Assembly: GCA_037447655.1 (NCBI GenBank)
Contig: JBBHKE010002418.1
Span: forward strand, 1-64,000
From: Zygnema cylindricum
Lineage: Eukaryota; Streptophyta; Zygnematophyceae; Zygnematales; Zygnemataceae
Reading direction: 5' to 3'
Length of the DNA stretch: 64,000 nucleotides
A program made the translations under genes and the position numbers. Position 1 is the stretch's first letter; every line of letters begins with the position of its first letter. Shown here in pieces: positions 1 through 11,866 of this stretch. The notes below the pieces were generated by a model that searched no databases, was not told the DNA's origin, and saw only the letters and a list, made by a program, of their open reading frames with translations.

Positions 1-1071
1 TTTTAAACTCAATTGTTCTCGGGTGAAACGGTGATTTCATGAGGTTGTGGCCTTATGCTTTAAGGAGGTCGAATATATGGTGGCTTATCGTACGACAAAA
101 GGTGTTATTTCTGTGAATGAAATGCTTAAAAAGTTAAGTGTTATTGTTGGTTGTATCAAACTCCTCAAACGCTTTGCATTCAATGGCTTTAATAAATAAT
201 CTTATGTTTCACCAAAGTACGAAACATATTATGACTCAATGGCATTTTAGCAGATATCTTGCGAGAGAGGAGCAATAATTGACCCCTTTGGCGAATGTTA
301 AGATGCTTACAATGTTAGTTATACATGATGTTCTTTCGAGGGTATATTTAAGCTTAGCTTACCGCGAGGTGGGAGGATTATTACAGTTAGAGGGGGGTGT
401 ACAGAAACATCGTAGAATTAGTGAATATGCATATTGGTTGAGCCTTTACATCTATATGTTTGTAGTTGTCTACGTTGAACATTTTTCTTTCGATGCGGCT
501 GTTTGTTTTGATAGACTATGGACGTAGTGTCGAGTTGAATTGTTCTTTCGGTTCTCACTAAGTTAGTTCAGTAAGTTGTATGCGCGTATAGGTGTTGCTT
601 TAGTGTTAGTTTGTTAATGATGCAAATTTTCACCTCCGTTTATATTATCATTTGTGTTTCACAGACTCGAGAATTCGGATTGATCAAGAGTGAGAATGAG
701 AGCTTTGTAAAAAAAATGTCTTTCGACAAAATATGTGTATTGGTTGGATGTGGTTTGTGTCAATGGCTAGGTGATATGTTTGTGTATGCTTTTGTTGTGG
801 AATATGTTTTTGTGTTGGTGATCCTGTTTGCTAATAAGATCATTTAAAAGTATTGGACGTTTTTTTTTTTCGTTTTGTGAATGTATAAATTCCTCTGCAT
901 ATTACACTAGAGAACAACTCGTTTTCATTTTGTAATAAGTGATGGCCAAGGCGCAACCTTGTTAGATAACACATCATACTGCCTTACAAATGAACTCATT
1001 TCTCAAATAAATTTTACATTCAACAACATATTGTCAATAAAAGAAAAAAAAATACGAAGTGGAAGTACATA
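1..1071. other. Left-edge region without a recognised gene
   Basis: AT-rich sequence. Short open frames at 279-527 and 611-847 (plus strand) have no motif, splice context or low-complexity bias that I recognise, and are of a length expected by chance. Bases 890-1071 lead directly into the chromovirus target site. I see nothing else to support here. Confidence 0.5.
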
Positions 1072-1076
1072 CATGT

Positions 1077-2035
1077 TGTATCTCTAATAGTGGATAGAAC
1101 TTGTTCGTAAATGAGTATTTAAGTGTTACGAATATAGAGTTTTGAATTTGGTAGAAATCCGCGAAACAATCGCACGATTTGGAGTTGTATTATAAAAGAT
1201 ATACTGATTGGTGTATTTAGGCGACAATGCGAGGTCAATATAAAAAGTGCAAGTGGGTATCATTAAAACGGGTTAAGGGTCAAAAGTAGCCGCGGAATTT
1301 CAAGCGTACGTCTATAAAGTACTAATAGTCGTTTAGTACATATGATGGTTCGTTTCGTAAGATTTCTAGTACAAAATGTCATAAGTTAAAATTTGTAAAT
1401 TTCGTAGGGAGTTTCGAGTGAAAAAATTGTGACGTGAGAACGTGCGAAGTCGCGATTCAATTCTCGCGCACTTCTGCACGTAAATGTGACGTAGTAAAAT
1501 ATAGCGTTTGATTGGATAGAAAATGTTACGTAATTAGTGAGAGATTTCGCACGCTTTTGCATTGGTCAGTTTGAGTCCTTGCTGATCAATGATTGGCCCA
1601 GGTAAAACCTCTTCAACGGAGCCTTCACTCTGGCCTAGCTAGTCCAAGGCGATGACGGATAAATGGTGAAGTCTAAGACAAAAGTAAAGATCTTTTTACC
1701 TTTGGAAAAGTTTAGGGAAATTTTGACTGATCTTGGTGATTAAAACCAAATTGAAGCATTGACATTTTTGCACAGAAATCTCTTGCAAACCAAGTAGTGT
1801 TGTAGTAGTTAAAAGATAGAATTATTAAGAGTAGACAGTAGTGGAAAACACTTTAAAAAAAGGGGTTGAGCCACGAGGGCAAGAGACCAAGCTAATGTTA
1901 TGTGGACAAAAAATCTTATAATTTAAAGTTTTTCCAATGTGGATGTGTATTTTCCAATGTGTGGAATGTGTGGATTGTGTGGTTGGAATTGGTTGTAGTA
2001 CTAGAACTTTTTGAGAAGTAAGAGATCCTATTGCA
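1077..2035 (+). repeat. 5' LTR of the chromovirus
   Basis: About 959 bp, TGTATCTC...ATTGCA. It aligns along its length with 7682-8654. Shared blocks include the GTCCGCGAA/ATCCGCGAA region near the start, the ACGTAGTAAAAT block in the middle and TCCAATGTGGATGTG near the end. Start and end were fixed by the CATGT duplication, which lines up only if the LTR begins at 1077. Confidence 0.88.
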
Positions 2036-2037
2036 TA

Positions 2038-2049
2038 TGGTATTGGAGC
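2038..2049 (+). promoter_or_regulatory. Degenerate primer-binding site (3' end of initiator tRNA-Met)
   Basis: TGGTATTGGAGC lies 2 bases after the 5' LTR. Plant gypsy and copia elements usually carry TGGTATCAGAGC, complementary to the 3' end of initiator tRNA-Met. This copy differs at two adjacent bases. Unlike the two half-tRNA sites elsewhere in the window, it is the conventional type. Confidence 0.7.
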
Positions 2050-2837
2050 TTTGGTTAGAAACAAATGAGAAGTTTGCTCACTCGAATATCGACTGTCGTG
2101 ACCGGTGAGGGTGCTCTAACCTGTGTTGGTAGAACCACAATGTGAAGTGGTAGGGGATTGGAGGGAAAACTAAGTGATCAAACTTTCAGCGGCCGCTGGT
2201 AAGATGTGGGGGGTGCTTAGGTTCTAAGGACTAAGGCGGGGTGGGCAGTGTAGCCACCGCTGAAGCTCACTCCAATTACTTAGAGGCCAAACAAACTTGC
2301 CTTCTCCTAGCAATGATTCATATGTAGAGGGAGGCCTTGAAACCATGAAGGGTGAGGATGTGAGGATTAGAGAACATAAGATCCTTATGTAGTGGGAAAT
2401 GGGAAATTTGCCGATGATGGAGAAGGAAAGTGGAGCATTTTATTTATTCAAGAGCAAAGGAGTCCAGAAAAGACTTTACACTTTTTAAAACCTTGAATTG
2501 TTACCTTTGATTGCTTTCAATTTGTGCTGATGCAAAATTTGTGGTTGAATTTAACCTTTGAGAGCTTTGAATTTTGTTGTCGCAAAATTTGTGGGGAAAC
2601 TTTTTACCTTTCTATTTCAATGTTTGGGAAAATTGAATTTTCACTGACTTATTTTTAACATTTATTTGATTTTCAGATTTTGATATATTTCAAAAGATTT
2701 GTTAAGGAAAAGAAGATTTAGATTGGAGAAATCTGAGGACTTCAAATCTGCTGCAAACTCTTTTGGATAATTATACTCTATCTTTTATTGCTTGATTTAA
2801 TTGTGTGATAATGGCAACTTTTGCATGAAAACGTGAA

Positions 2838-4100
2838 ATGGAAAATGCCTTGAATGTGGTGAAGAAACGAAGTGTGAAATTTGTCAAAAGATTTAATAAT
2901 CATGCTCCTGTTGTGGATGTAACAATTTATGACTTGAAAAGTGAATTGAAGGATGTTGTTAAGGAAAATGTTAAGGAAAATGGAAATGTTTCAAATCAAA
3001 AATTGGATGAGAAATGATGTTAATGACCAAAAGGGTGAGAGTGGTAAGAGAAATGCCAATTTTAGGGAAGATGATCACGATAGACCTAAGAAATTAAGGG
3101 ATATGAAATTGTTTATCAGTGAAGCACTATCATTTGATGGTAAGAAAAATGATAAGTTAGATGCTTGGATTTTTCATAGGGAGTATTATTTGGAATTTAG
3201 AAATTGTAATCGTGATGGTTACACTTCTTTTGCTTTTAGCTGTTTGAAAGGTGATGCTCAGATTTGGTATTACACTTAGAGAAGGTCTAATTTAATTCAT
3301 GATCATGTTGATTGGGAAGCTTTTAAGTGTGCGATCAAATCGCGTTTCTTGTCTATCACCTATAAATCCCGGATGGAAGAAAAGTGGCTTAACTGTAAGC
3401 AGACTGGATCGGTGAAATATTATATTGTGGAATTTGACTCATCTAGCATTCATGTCATAGGTTTGATTGATGAAATGGCTAAATTGCATTTCTTAAACTA
3501 TCTGAATCCTATACTGAAATTAGAACTGAAACATCAAAAATTTATTAATTTGAAGGAATTACAAGATAAGTCATTAGAATCAGATGATCAGTTGGGGTAT
3601 TATCGGGAACGGGTATAATTCGGAAACTCGATCACTCAAGGGTAATTTGAATGAAGTATCAGAGTACGATGAGGAGGAATTTGTGGAAACGGGTCTGAAT
3701 GCGGGACTGGTGAATAGGTAGAATATCTTCAGCGGAAATCAAAGAGGTGGACAGAGTGTTAATGCATAAAATAAATTTCACAATAGAGGGGGATACATTA
3801 AGAGTCCTAAACCAAGTGTTAATGCTCAGAAACCGAATCTTAACATTCCCACATGCACTTTATATCAGAAAAGAGGTCATAGTGCGTTTGAGTGTGCACA
3901 ACTAAAAAAAACAATTGTTATAACTGTAGAGAGGGGGGACATTTCAGCAGAGAGTGCATAAAACCGAAAAAGAAAATCACATCTTTTAAATGCGGAGGCC
4001 CAAATTATTACGCTAAAGACTGTACAGATAAAGGAAACCCCTTAAACAATTGATGTCAATGAAGGTCTTCAGCAAGATATTGCATTATACCTAGCTGAAC
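2838..4100 (+). pseudogene. Chromovirus gag remnant with CCHC zinc knuckles
   Basis: Gag-type nucleocapsid/capsid coding sequence in pieces. A methionine at 2838 opens a lysine-rich segment. The capsid-like part follows around 3090-3618: DAWIFHREYYLEF, then GDAQIWYYT, a stop at 3277-3279, then DWEAFKCAIKSRF and FLNYLNPILKLEL. This is the usual spacing of Retrotrans_gag. Two or three CCHC knuckles follow at about 3850-4025, one well preserved (CYNCREGGHFSREC). Stops and frameshifts interrupt all parts, so no product is expected. Function in an intact element would be RNA binding and particle assembly. Confidence 0.8.
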
Positions 4101-4299
4101 AAGAAGCCTAAGAGGTGGTAAACGGAAAAGACTAGCTGAAGGTCCTCAGTTGAGTCGATCACATCCAGAGGTTAAAGAGCAAACTCTGGAGGGCAAGCTA
4201 ATGAATGGAAAGGCTAGGGTAGCTAAATGTATTATGATGTTAACTACACTCCATAATTTGAACAATCCTTTTGATAAAACTCTTAAAAACAGACCTATG

Positions 4300-4720
4300 T
4301 TAGGATGTTAAGTAACGATGACCTCAGACACAGTTTGATCAAATTGGAGTCTTTAGTGGAAATGAAACTATTGAGAAATATGGTGGATTTAGGTGCTAGA
4401 CATAATTTTATTTCACATAAGAGGAAAATAAAATTCCTATAGTCATAAAGGAAAAACCTTTGCATGTTCAGGTCACAAATGGTAATAAGTTTACATTAGA
4501 TTTACAAACTAACACAATAAAAGTGGATATCAAGGGTCATAAAATAAAAGTGGTATGTGAAATAATGAATTTGGGTAGTGAGTAACTAATACTGGGGAAA
4601 CCTTGGTTAACAGAATATAACCCTCAAATTAATTGGGAAACTAACACCTTGAGAGTGAAGTCTGAGAACGGTTAGAAGGTTTTGCAAACATTACATTCGA
4701 AGAACTTCCATAAGAATTTA
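4300..4720 (+). pseudogene. Degenerate retroviral-type aspartic protease region
   Basis: Between gag and RT one frame reads VDLGARHNFISH at about 4385-4420, where an intact element has a D-[ST]-G-A core. The catalytic triplet is therefore changed to DLG. A later segment near 4560-4600 resembles the hydrophobic LGxPWL strand (ILGKPWL). Stops occur throughout. The assignment rests on position and these two short matches. Confidence 0.6.
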
Positions 4721-4959
4721 TATAAATAACATAACCAAATCGGTAATGGAAGGTTTGATTTATGCTAAACATGTTAAAAATCATTTAAAGGATAAAACGA
4801 ATTATGTTTTCTTGTTATTAGTAACTGAGGCAGTTATTGATGAATGGGGGGGAGAAATCACTAAAATTGATGTTATTCCTAAATCAGACAAGACTAAAAA
4901 TCTTGAAAAAAAAATGATATTGTAACTGACATAAATACATTTGATGCTCCTGAAAAAGA

Positions 4960-6330
4960 TTTGTTTTTTGATTTTCAAGATGGTTTTCCAAGTGATTTAC
5001 CCTCGAGAAGGCCACCTTCCCGAGATGTGGAACATGTTATTACCCTTGAACGTGGATGTAATCATCCTATCACAGGAATTTATAAGTTTCTTTGAGCGAA
5101 AGAGTTAAAGAAACAGATCAAAGAGCTTTTGGAGAAGGGACATATTCAGCCCAACAAATCACCGTACGGAGCACATGTTACCTTCGTCAAAAATATGGAC
5201 GGAACGTTGAGGATGAGTGTCGACTATCGTAGTCTGAACAAAATTACGGTGAAGGATAAGTATCCGTTACCTTTAATTTCTGATTTGATCGATCGTTTGA
5301 AAGGTGCTAAATTATTTTCTTTGATTGATCTGCGTAGAGGCTTAAATCATGTGCGAATTAAAATTGAAGATGTTGATAAAACTGCTTTTAAAACTAGAGT
5401 CAGTCATTTTGAATGGATAGTGATGCCATTTGGTTTGACGAATGCACCACCTACTTATCAAAGATTAATGAACCAAACATTTTCAGATTATATAGATGAG
5501 TTTGTTAATGTGTTTATAGATGATATTTTAATATACAACGAATCTAAAGAACAACATGTAATTCATTTAAAGAAAGTGTTGGAAAGGTTAACGGAAAGAA
5601 AACTATATGAAAAATTGTCAAAATCCAGTTTCTTAAAAGTGAACAATTATTTTTGGGACATATAGTTAGTGGGGAGGATGTTAAAACATATCCATCCAAA
5701 ATATCTGCAATTCAAAATTGGAAGCAACCCACTAATGTCAAAGAAGTTAGATCATTTTTGGGATTGGCCACTTATTACAGAAACTTGAGTATTATCGCCG
5801 CACTTTTGACGGATTTACTTCGGAAGAAAGAGACGATTTTGTGGGGAACTGATCAATAGAGAGGTTTCGAGGAACTAAAAGAGAAGTTGACCTCTGCTCT
5901 ACAATGGTGTATCCTGATCTTATTGAGGAATTTGAAGTTCTGATCACTACTCATGCATCGGATAAATGTCTAGGTACAGTCATAAGTCAAAAAATCGGCA
6001 ATTTTTTTCACCCGATTGCTTTTGAGTCCACGAAATTCAATGATGCTGAAAAAAACTATCCAACACTGGAAAAATAATTACTCGAAATAGTTCATGCATT
6101 GGTGAAATGGTGTTGTTATTCGCATAATAAAGAATTTACAGTTCACTGTGATAATAAAGCACTCTCTAGGCACTCTCCTATCTACAAAGATTAAGTGATG
6201 CACAGATTATGATTGGCAATCAAGCTAGGTGGATGCAGAAATTGGCATATTTCAAATTTAATGTCAAACATATTTCAGAAAGACAAATGTAGTCGTAGAT
6301 CCTTTAAGTAGATGTTTTAAAATAATAGGA
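4960..6330 (+). pseudogene. Chromovirus reverse transcriptase / RNase H remnant
   Basis: The best-preserved part of the element. The open segment 5129-5665 carries the canonical gypsy RT blocks in order: SPYGAHVTFVKNMDGTLRMS, DYRSLNKITVKDKYPLP, LFSLIDLRRG, MPFGLTNAPPTYQRL and the catalytic block VFIDDIL. The thumb and connection continue in a shifted frame at 5653-5859 (GHIVSGEDV, RSFLGLATYYRN). RNase H-like sequence follows to about 6320, including FHPIAFESTKF and the DNKAL stretch, with stops. The polymerase aspartates are still present, but the frame is not continuous. Confidence 0.9.
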
Positions 6331-7619
6331 TGGTTCGAGATGAATTGTTTTTAGATGCTGTTAAAAATGGTTATCATAAGGAACCTTATTTTGGTGTGAT
6401 TTGCAAGAATCTTTTGGGAGGGAATTTTTACCCATTGAATGACAAACATGTTAAAAACTTTAGAATAGAAGATGGTTTACTGTATTTGCAAACAAAAGGT
6501 AGATTATACATTCTTGAAGTGAGAGATCTAAGAAAACAACTTTTACAAGAAGCCTATGAGCATTTAGGATATCTAGGTCGAGATAAAACTCTTAGTTGGT
6601 TATAGAGTAGATTATTTTGGCCCGGGATGGCAAATGGGGTGTCGAAACACGTGGAAAGTTGTGTTTTTGCCAACACAGTAAACTTAGTAACAAGAAAAAC
6701 CTAGAGGTCTTTTAAAACCTATAGATATCTCGAAAGACCATGGGAATTTGTCAATATTGATTTTATTGTCAGATTGGCAGCTACATCTATAAGAAATGAC
6801 ATTATCATAGTTGTAGTCGATAGGTTCAGTAAAATGGCAATCTTTATCCCTTGCAAAACTACTCATTCGGTTGTGGATATTGAAAGTTATATTTTGACAA
6901 CAAAGTCAAACATTATGGAGTCCTTGTGTCTATAGTCAGTGATAAGGATTCTAAATTTACGTCTGCATTTTGGAAAGAATTACAACAAAGTTTAGGCATT
7001 GAATTAAAAATGAGTATCTCTTATCATCCTCAGACAGATTGATAGACAGAAAAAAATGAACTGTACATTAGAGAATAAGGGTTATGGAACAGAGTTTTGA
7101 GAATACATTCAAACAGTTTGGAAAACAGTATGGGATGCATTAGTGGAGGCACAATAAAGGCAAAAATGAAATGCTAACCGCAAACGAGGTGATTTGATGG
7201 TAAGCACAGGTGATAAAGTTTGACTTTCAACAACTCATTACAGGTGCATGATCGAAGGGCAATCGGATTCTAAGGGGAAATTTGCTCCTAAGTACATCGG
7301 ACCATTTACTGTAATCGAGATGATATCGTCAATTGCTGCCAAATTAGACTTTCTGCCTTCAACAAAAATTCATCTAGTGATACATATTAGTCAGCTGAAA
7401 CCAGCAAGTCTTCGACCAATTGAAGGAAAATCGGAATTGGATCCCTCAATAATTATAAAACCTGAGGTCCACAGATGGGTAATAGATTGGATAGGTCAAC
7501 GGTTTAAAAACGGTAATACTATATTCTGGCAAGTGTATTATCTAGGAAGGCCGGAAGAAGATTTAACTTTAGAAGATACAAATTCTGAGCTTTTACAAAG
7601 GTATAGAGGGATAATATAG
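6330..7619 (+). pseudogene. Chromovirus integrase and chromodomain-like tail remnant
   Basis: The integrase zinc-binding region begins at 6330; HLGYLGRDKTLSWL matches the second half of the HHCC domain. The core shows FVNIDF (first Asp) near 6750 and SDKDSKFTS (second Asp) near 6940, then SYHPQTD and a stop. From 7248 to 7619 the frame is open: KFAPKYIGPFTVIE is the GPY/F module. It is followed by VHRWVIDWI and a YYLGRPEEDLTLE segment that lines up with the WKGYPEE...W part of chromodomains. Such tails direct insertion to heterochromatin in this lineage. The aromatic cage residues cannot be judged confidently. Confidence 0.82.
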
Positions 7620-7681
7620 AAGTCATGTCTTGAGAATGAAATGTGTTTTAACTAAGGTCAGTTGAATATAGAAGGGGATGA

Positions 7682-8654
7682 TGTTACAGTAGTACTAGAT
7701 CAAACTTGTTTGTAAATGGGTATTTAAATGTTACAAATATAGATTTTTGAATTTGGTAGACGTCCGCGAAAGAATCGCACGATTTAGAGTTGTATTTTAA
7801 AAGATACAGTGATTGGTGTATATAGGCCACAGCGCGAGGTCAATATAACAAGTGGGTATCATTAAAACGGGTTAAGGGTCAAAAGTAGCTGCGGAATTTC
7901 AGGCGTACGTCTATAAAGTACTAATACTCGTTCAGTACATATGATGGTTCGTTTCGTACAATATTTAGTACGAAATGTCATAAGTTAAAATTTGTAAATT
8001 TCGGAGAAAGTTTCGCGTGTAAAATCTGTGAAGCGCGAACGTGCGAAGTTGCGTTTCAATTTGCGCAAACTTTTACATGTAAATGTTACGTAGTAAAATG
8101 TAGCGTTTGATTGGTCAGAAAATGCTACGTAGTTAGTGAGAGATTTCACACGCTTTTACATTGGTCAGTCTAAGTCCTTGCTGATCAATGATTGGCCCAG
8201 GTAAAACCTGTTCAACGGAGCGTTGACTCTAGCCTGACTAGTCCAGGGCGATAATGGATAAATGGTGAAGTCAAAGAGAAAAGTAAAGATTAATTTTCCT
8301 TCGGAAAATTTTGGGGAAATTCTGACTGATCTTGGTGATTAAAACCAAATTGAAGCATTGACATTTTTGCACTGAAATCTCTTGCAGAGTAAGTAGTGTT
8401 TTAGTAGTTAAAAGATAGAATTATTAAGAGTGGAGAGTAGTGGAAAACACTAAAAAAAAAGGGTTGAGCCATGGATTGAGCCATGAGGGCAAGTGACCAA
8501 GCTAATGTTATGTGGACAGAAGCTTCTTCTAATTTAAAGTTTATCCTTATGTGAGTGCTTTCCAATGTGGATGTGTATTTTCCAATGTGTGGAGTGTGTG
8601 GTTGAAATTAATTGTAGTAATGGGATTTTCTGAGAGGTAGGAGATCTTATTACA
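7682..8654 (+). repeat. 3' LTR of the chromovirus
   Basis: About 973 bp, TGTTACAG...TTATTACA, preceded by a purine-rich stretch (GAAGGGGATGA, ending at 7681) that would be the polypurine tract. It is slightly longer than the 5' copy because of small indels, including a duplicated GAGCCATG segment near 8464-8490. It is followed by the CATGT duplication at 8655-8659. Confidence 0.88.
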
Positions 8655-8659
8655 CATGT

Positions 8660-9800
8660 CTTCGTACTTTAATTCAAACTTCTTTAACTCTTGATTGTGT
8701 TTGTAACCTTAACCTTAATTGCGTAGTCGCATGTATAATGTTAAATAAAACATAACCCCAATTTCTATAGCAATTTGTATAATTTACATATCATAAGTGT
8801 TTCATTTACTTAAATATTTCGTGTTTTGCATTACAATTCCCGTCATCTCAACTTATGGTCGTCTTTGCTTTAGTTCAGGAATCCCGGTTGCAACTTGGCT
8901 TGTTTCTACACCCATTTTTGCCACTCTCAATGTGGATATTTTTCACTTTCTTTTTACCACTCGCCTACATCTCGATCACGACACCCCAAGCTCATGTGTA
9001 ACCCTCATTACGTTTGTTGTCGACCTTATGGCATGCATTTACTCCCTTGTTCGCACAAAAGGGTAGGCAATATAGCCACACTATGGCATACGTTGCAATT
9101 TTTGATAGAATAATTTTAGTTGGAAGCAAATTTGAGTACAAATAAAAGCGTGAAGAATCGCATCTTTTTCGGCCACTTGGTAATTTTGGGGGGTATTCGG
9201 GGCTATGAGTGGATTTCGGGTTTTTAAACGAAATAGCAAGGCATGTTGCCTGAGCAGCATTGTGCATTTGTATGGTGGTTTAGGGTACAACGACTTCCAA
9301 AACAAAAGACTACCTACACCAAGACCTAACGAAAAACTTTATGCCTTTATTTTTAATATTTTGGAATTGGCATGACATAGTTTTGAGTTATGGGCCGTGT
9401 GCCCCACTTTTGAAGGATGAATTTGTTGTTATTGGTAGTTTAATTTTGTTTATTTGACGCTTATTTCGCCTTTTTATCATTGGTTAGTGCTTTCCACTCA
9501 TGTATTCCATATAAATATGGATCGCCAACCTTTAGTGGTCGTCAAATTGTGTCCATTTAAATCATGCTTTATACCTAGATGGTTTAACAATAGTTACTTT
9601 TAAAATATATTAGTTATTATTGATTTTATAAGTGAACTGTCTAACGGAATAATAATTGTCGACGAAATTGACTCAATTGGGAGTCACCCTAAAAAAATTG
9701 CATTTTTCAAACACCGTACCGTATGTTATTCAACTTTTATTGTATATTTTGATACGCTACGTACGTTTGAATGTCTTGAATAGCGAGGATCCCTATTCAC
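8660..9800. other. Intergenic stretch, no gene recognised
   Basis: The overlapping short frames at 8797-9305 lie on both strands, lack recognisable domains and shadow one another. No repeat structure or RNA gene is evident. Confidence 0.5.
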
Positions 9801-9801
9801 T

Positions 9802-10011
9802 ACACCGTGTATCGGTATTATTGTAGTGTTAATAATTTTTTCGCCACTTAAAACATTTTTGCTCCGTACACAATTGTCGAATTTTTTGTTTGAAACTGCC
9901 AATCGGAAGCTGATAATGCTACCTTCCAAGATCCAAAAACAAATTAGTGTTTACGGAGGAAAAATGTTTAAAGTGGTAAAAAAAAATCAACACTAATACC
10001 GACTCACGCGC
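9802..10011. mobile_element. MITE, family 1 (right end degenerate)
   Basis: Begins TA-CACCGTGTATCGG and shares the family-1 interior: TTTTTTCGCCACTTAAAAC near the left end, CTCCGTACACA, CCAATCGGAAGCTGA in the middle, a GGAGGAAAAATGTTTAAAGTGG counterpart, and AACACTAATACCGA at the right. The terminal GGTGTA expected on the right is mutated. Family 1 copies also lie at 36292, 50590, 54549, 61092 and 63742. Confidence 0.8.
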
Positions 10012-10025
10012 AAAGAGTTAACCAA

Positions 10026-10800
10026 AATTGTAACCGATCGTTGACCGACCGCCCGCGTCGAATCCGCAACGTATTCGGTTGCCAAATTTGGGGGGTCGGG
10101 CAGATTCGGGCGGGTGATCCACTAAAAAAAAATATAAAATCGATTACGGTCGGGTTAGCAAAAAACGAAAAAAAATCAAGGTTTTGTACTGTCAATACTA
10201 TCCAGCAATATTGTACTTTGTACTCTTGGTATCGTGGAAGGCATAAAGGAGATGTACCACTAATTCTGTACTTATTCGGGTACGAGCGGGTACGGGTAGT
10301 CGCGAGAAATCAAGTTTCTGTTTACTTTTGTTTTCGTAAACGCGTTTCAGGTAACGGTTAACAATTTTGGAGCGTGACATAATCTGGTCGGGTGTCGGGT
10401 ACTCAATTTTGAAAAAAAAAAAACGGTCGGATTCGGTTATCTAAAATTTTGACTTTTGCGACCTTTGACTCACGGTAGAGGTCGCAAACGGTCAACCGAA
10501 ACTGTGACCGACCGTTAATCGACCGTCGACGCCAGATCCGTAACGCATTCGGTTGCCAAATTTTGGGGGTTGGGCGGTTACAGGCGGTTGACTCACCAGG
10601 AAAAATAAACGGTCGGTTATTGTCGATCAAACAAAAAACTAAAAAAAATGAAAATTTTGTATTTTTTTTTCCAACATTATTGTTTTTTGTACTTTTGGTA
10701 TCGTGGAAGTACGTGGCATCATGATTAGCGTCGCAAATCTGACACGGTACTAACCATTGATGTCCCATGCGCATAACACGTACGGATTAAACTAACGATT
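10026..10800. repeat. Dispersed repeat present as two tandem diverged copies
   Basis: The segment starting near 10026 (ACCGATCGTTGACCGACCG, then CGTATTCGGTTGCCAAATTT) recurs near 10500 (GACCGACCGTTAATCGACC, then GCATTCGGTTGCCAAATTTT), about 470 bp downstream. The stretch at 10275-10480 (GTAACGGTTAACAATTTTGG, GCGTGACATAATCTGGTCGG) matches 36060-36260 (GTTAACGGTTAACAATTTTG, CGTGACAAAACTCGGTCGG), so it is a dispersed family. It is rich in GGTCGG/CCGACC words. I see no coding domain; class unknown. Confidence 0.65.
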
Positions 10801-11070
10801 ACTACGTAAAGTGGGCATCAAACGATTTCGGAATTTTTAAAATTCATACCTTATTTTGACTTTCAAATTTCAAAAAATTTAATTATTCAATACCCAAAAA
10901 AAATGAAAAGTTCAACGAACTAGCAACGAGCGGCGGAATTTACGGCGTCTCCAACGACAACTTCTTTCAGAAGACGCAGTGGAGGACAAAAAAACATAGG
11001 CGCGCGCAAATGACGCAATACGACTCAAGGAAGCCGCCTTGGAGACGCCGCTCGCCGCTAGTTTGTTGCA

Positions 11071-11415
11071 ACGAACTAGCGGCGTCTCTAAAAAATTCAA
11101 CAAACTAGCGGCGAGCGCTAGAATTTACGGCGTCTTAAAAAAGTTCAGCGAACTAGCGGCGAGCGACGGAATTTACGGCGTCTCTAGAAAGTTCAGCGAA
11201 CTAGCAGCGAGCGGCAGAATTTACGGCCTCTCTCAAAAGTTCAGTGAACTAGCGGCGAGCGGCGGAATTTACGTCGTCTCTAAAAAGTTCAGCGAACTAG
11301 CGGCGAGCGCCGGAATTTACGGCGTCTCTAAAAAGTTCAGCGAACTAGCGGTGAGCGCCGGAATTTACGGCGTCTCTAAAAAGTTCACCGAACTAGCGGC
11401 GAGCGCCAAAATTTT
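11071..11415. repeat. 48-bp minisatellite array, about seven copies
   Basis: Units of 48 bp built on AAAAGTTCAGCGAACTAGC followed by GGCGAGCGCCGGAATTTACG and GCGTCTCTA. An isolated unit lies at 10908-10956. Because 48 is divisible by three, the array keeps a plus-strand frame open (11039-11611) that repeats KKFSELAASxGIYGV, but nothing suggests a real gene. The array is bounded by a repeated flank (AGAAGACGCAGTGGAGGAC near 10970 and GAAGACGGAGTGGAGGAC near 11423). An imperfect palindrome centred near 11068 (GTTTGTTGCAACGAAC) opens it. Confidence 0.85.
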
Positions 11416-11615
11416 CCTTCTGAAGACGGAGTGGAGGACGATTAAAAATACGCCCGCGCAAATGAAGCAACGTCTTTTTATTATTAATTTCCGTACAATT
11501 TCCGTACAATCTGAGACGTACGAAATCTACAAAATTTACGAAACTAGCAAATACTACGTAGTTTTCGGGAAAAAGTCCAAATTCGTACGAATGGGACTTC
11601 TATGGTACTAACACT

Positions 11616-11861
11616 ATTCATATCGCGAATCTTACAAAAAGATAAGGGCCGCAAATCGTAATCTATTGTAAAGTGTTAATTATCCACTTTATGTGGTGTT
11701 TCCAAAAATATGACAAATTATTATATCAATATAACGTGACAAATCGTAATTATTGGCTTACTCATAAATGGTACATTATTGCAAAGTGTTAATTATGCGT
11801 TTTATACCGCGTTTCCACAAATACATCATATTATTATATAAATGTCACGCGACATGTAGTC
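11616..11861. repeat. Direct duplication of about 105-110 bp
   Basis: Two diverged copies side by side. The first holds GTAAAGTGTTAATTATCC, then GTGTTTCCAAAAATATGAC and ATTATATCAATATAACGTGAC. The second holds GCAAAGTGTTAATTATGCG, then GCGTTTCCACAAATACATC and ATTATATAAATGTCACGCGAC. It ends at the target site of the four-LTR element. No gene is seen. Confidence 0.65.
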
Positions 11862-11866
11862 ATTAT

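Larger units (their letters stand above)
1077..8654 (+). mobile_element. Decayed Ty3/gypsy chromovirus LTR retrotransposon
   Basis: A full-length but inactivated element. The LTRs at 1077-2035 and 7682-8654 both begin TGT and end CA, and they are flanked by a perfect 5-bp duplication CATGT (1072-1076 and 8655-8659). The internal order is primer-binding site, gag with CCHC knuckles, degenerate protease, reverse transcriptase, RNase H, integrase and a chromodomain-like tail. RT before integrase plus the tail places it among the chromoviruses. Every reading frame is broken by stops and small frameshifts, and the two LTRs differ by many substitutions and small indels, so the insertion is old. It can only have moved by copy-and-paste through RNA and is now expected to be immobile. 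Confidence 0.92.

Noticed and set aside
279-847. Two short plus-strand frames at the left edge
   Set aside because: No domain, no conserved motif; expected by chance.
8797-9305. Overlapping short frames on both strands
   Set aside because: They shadow one another, with no recognisable protein or splice structure.
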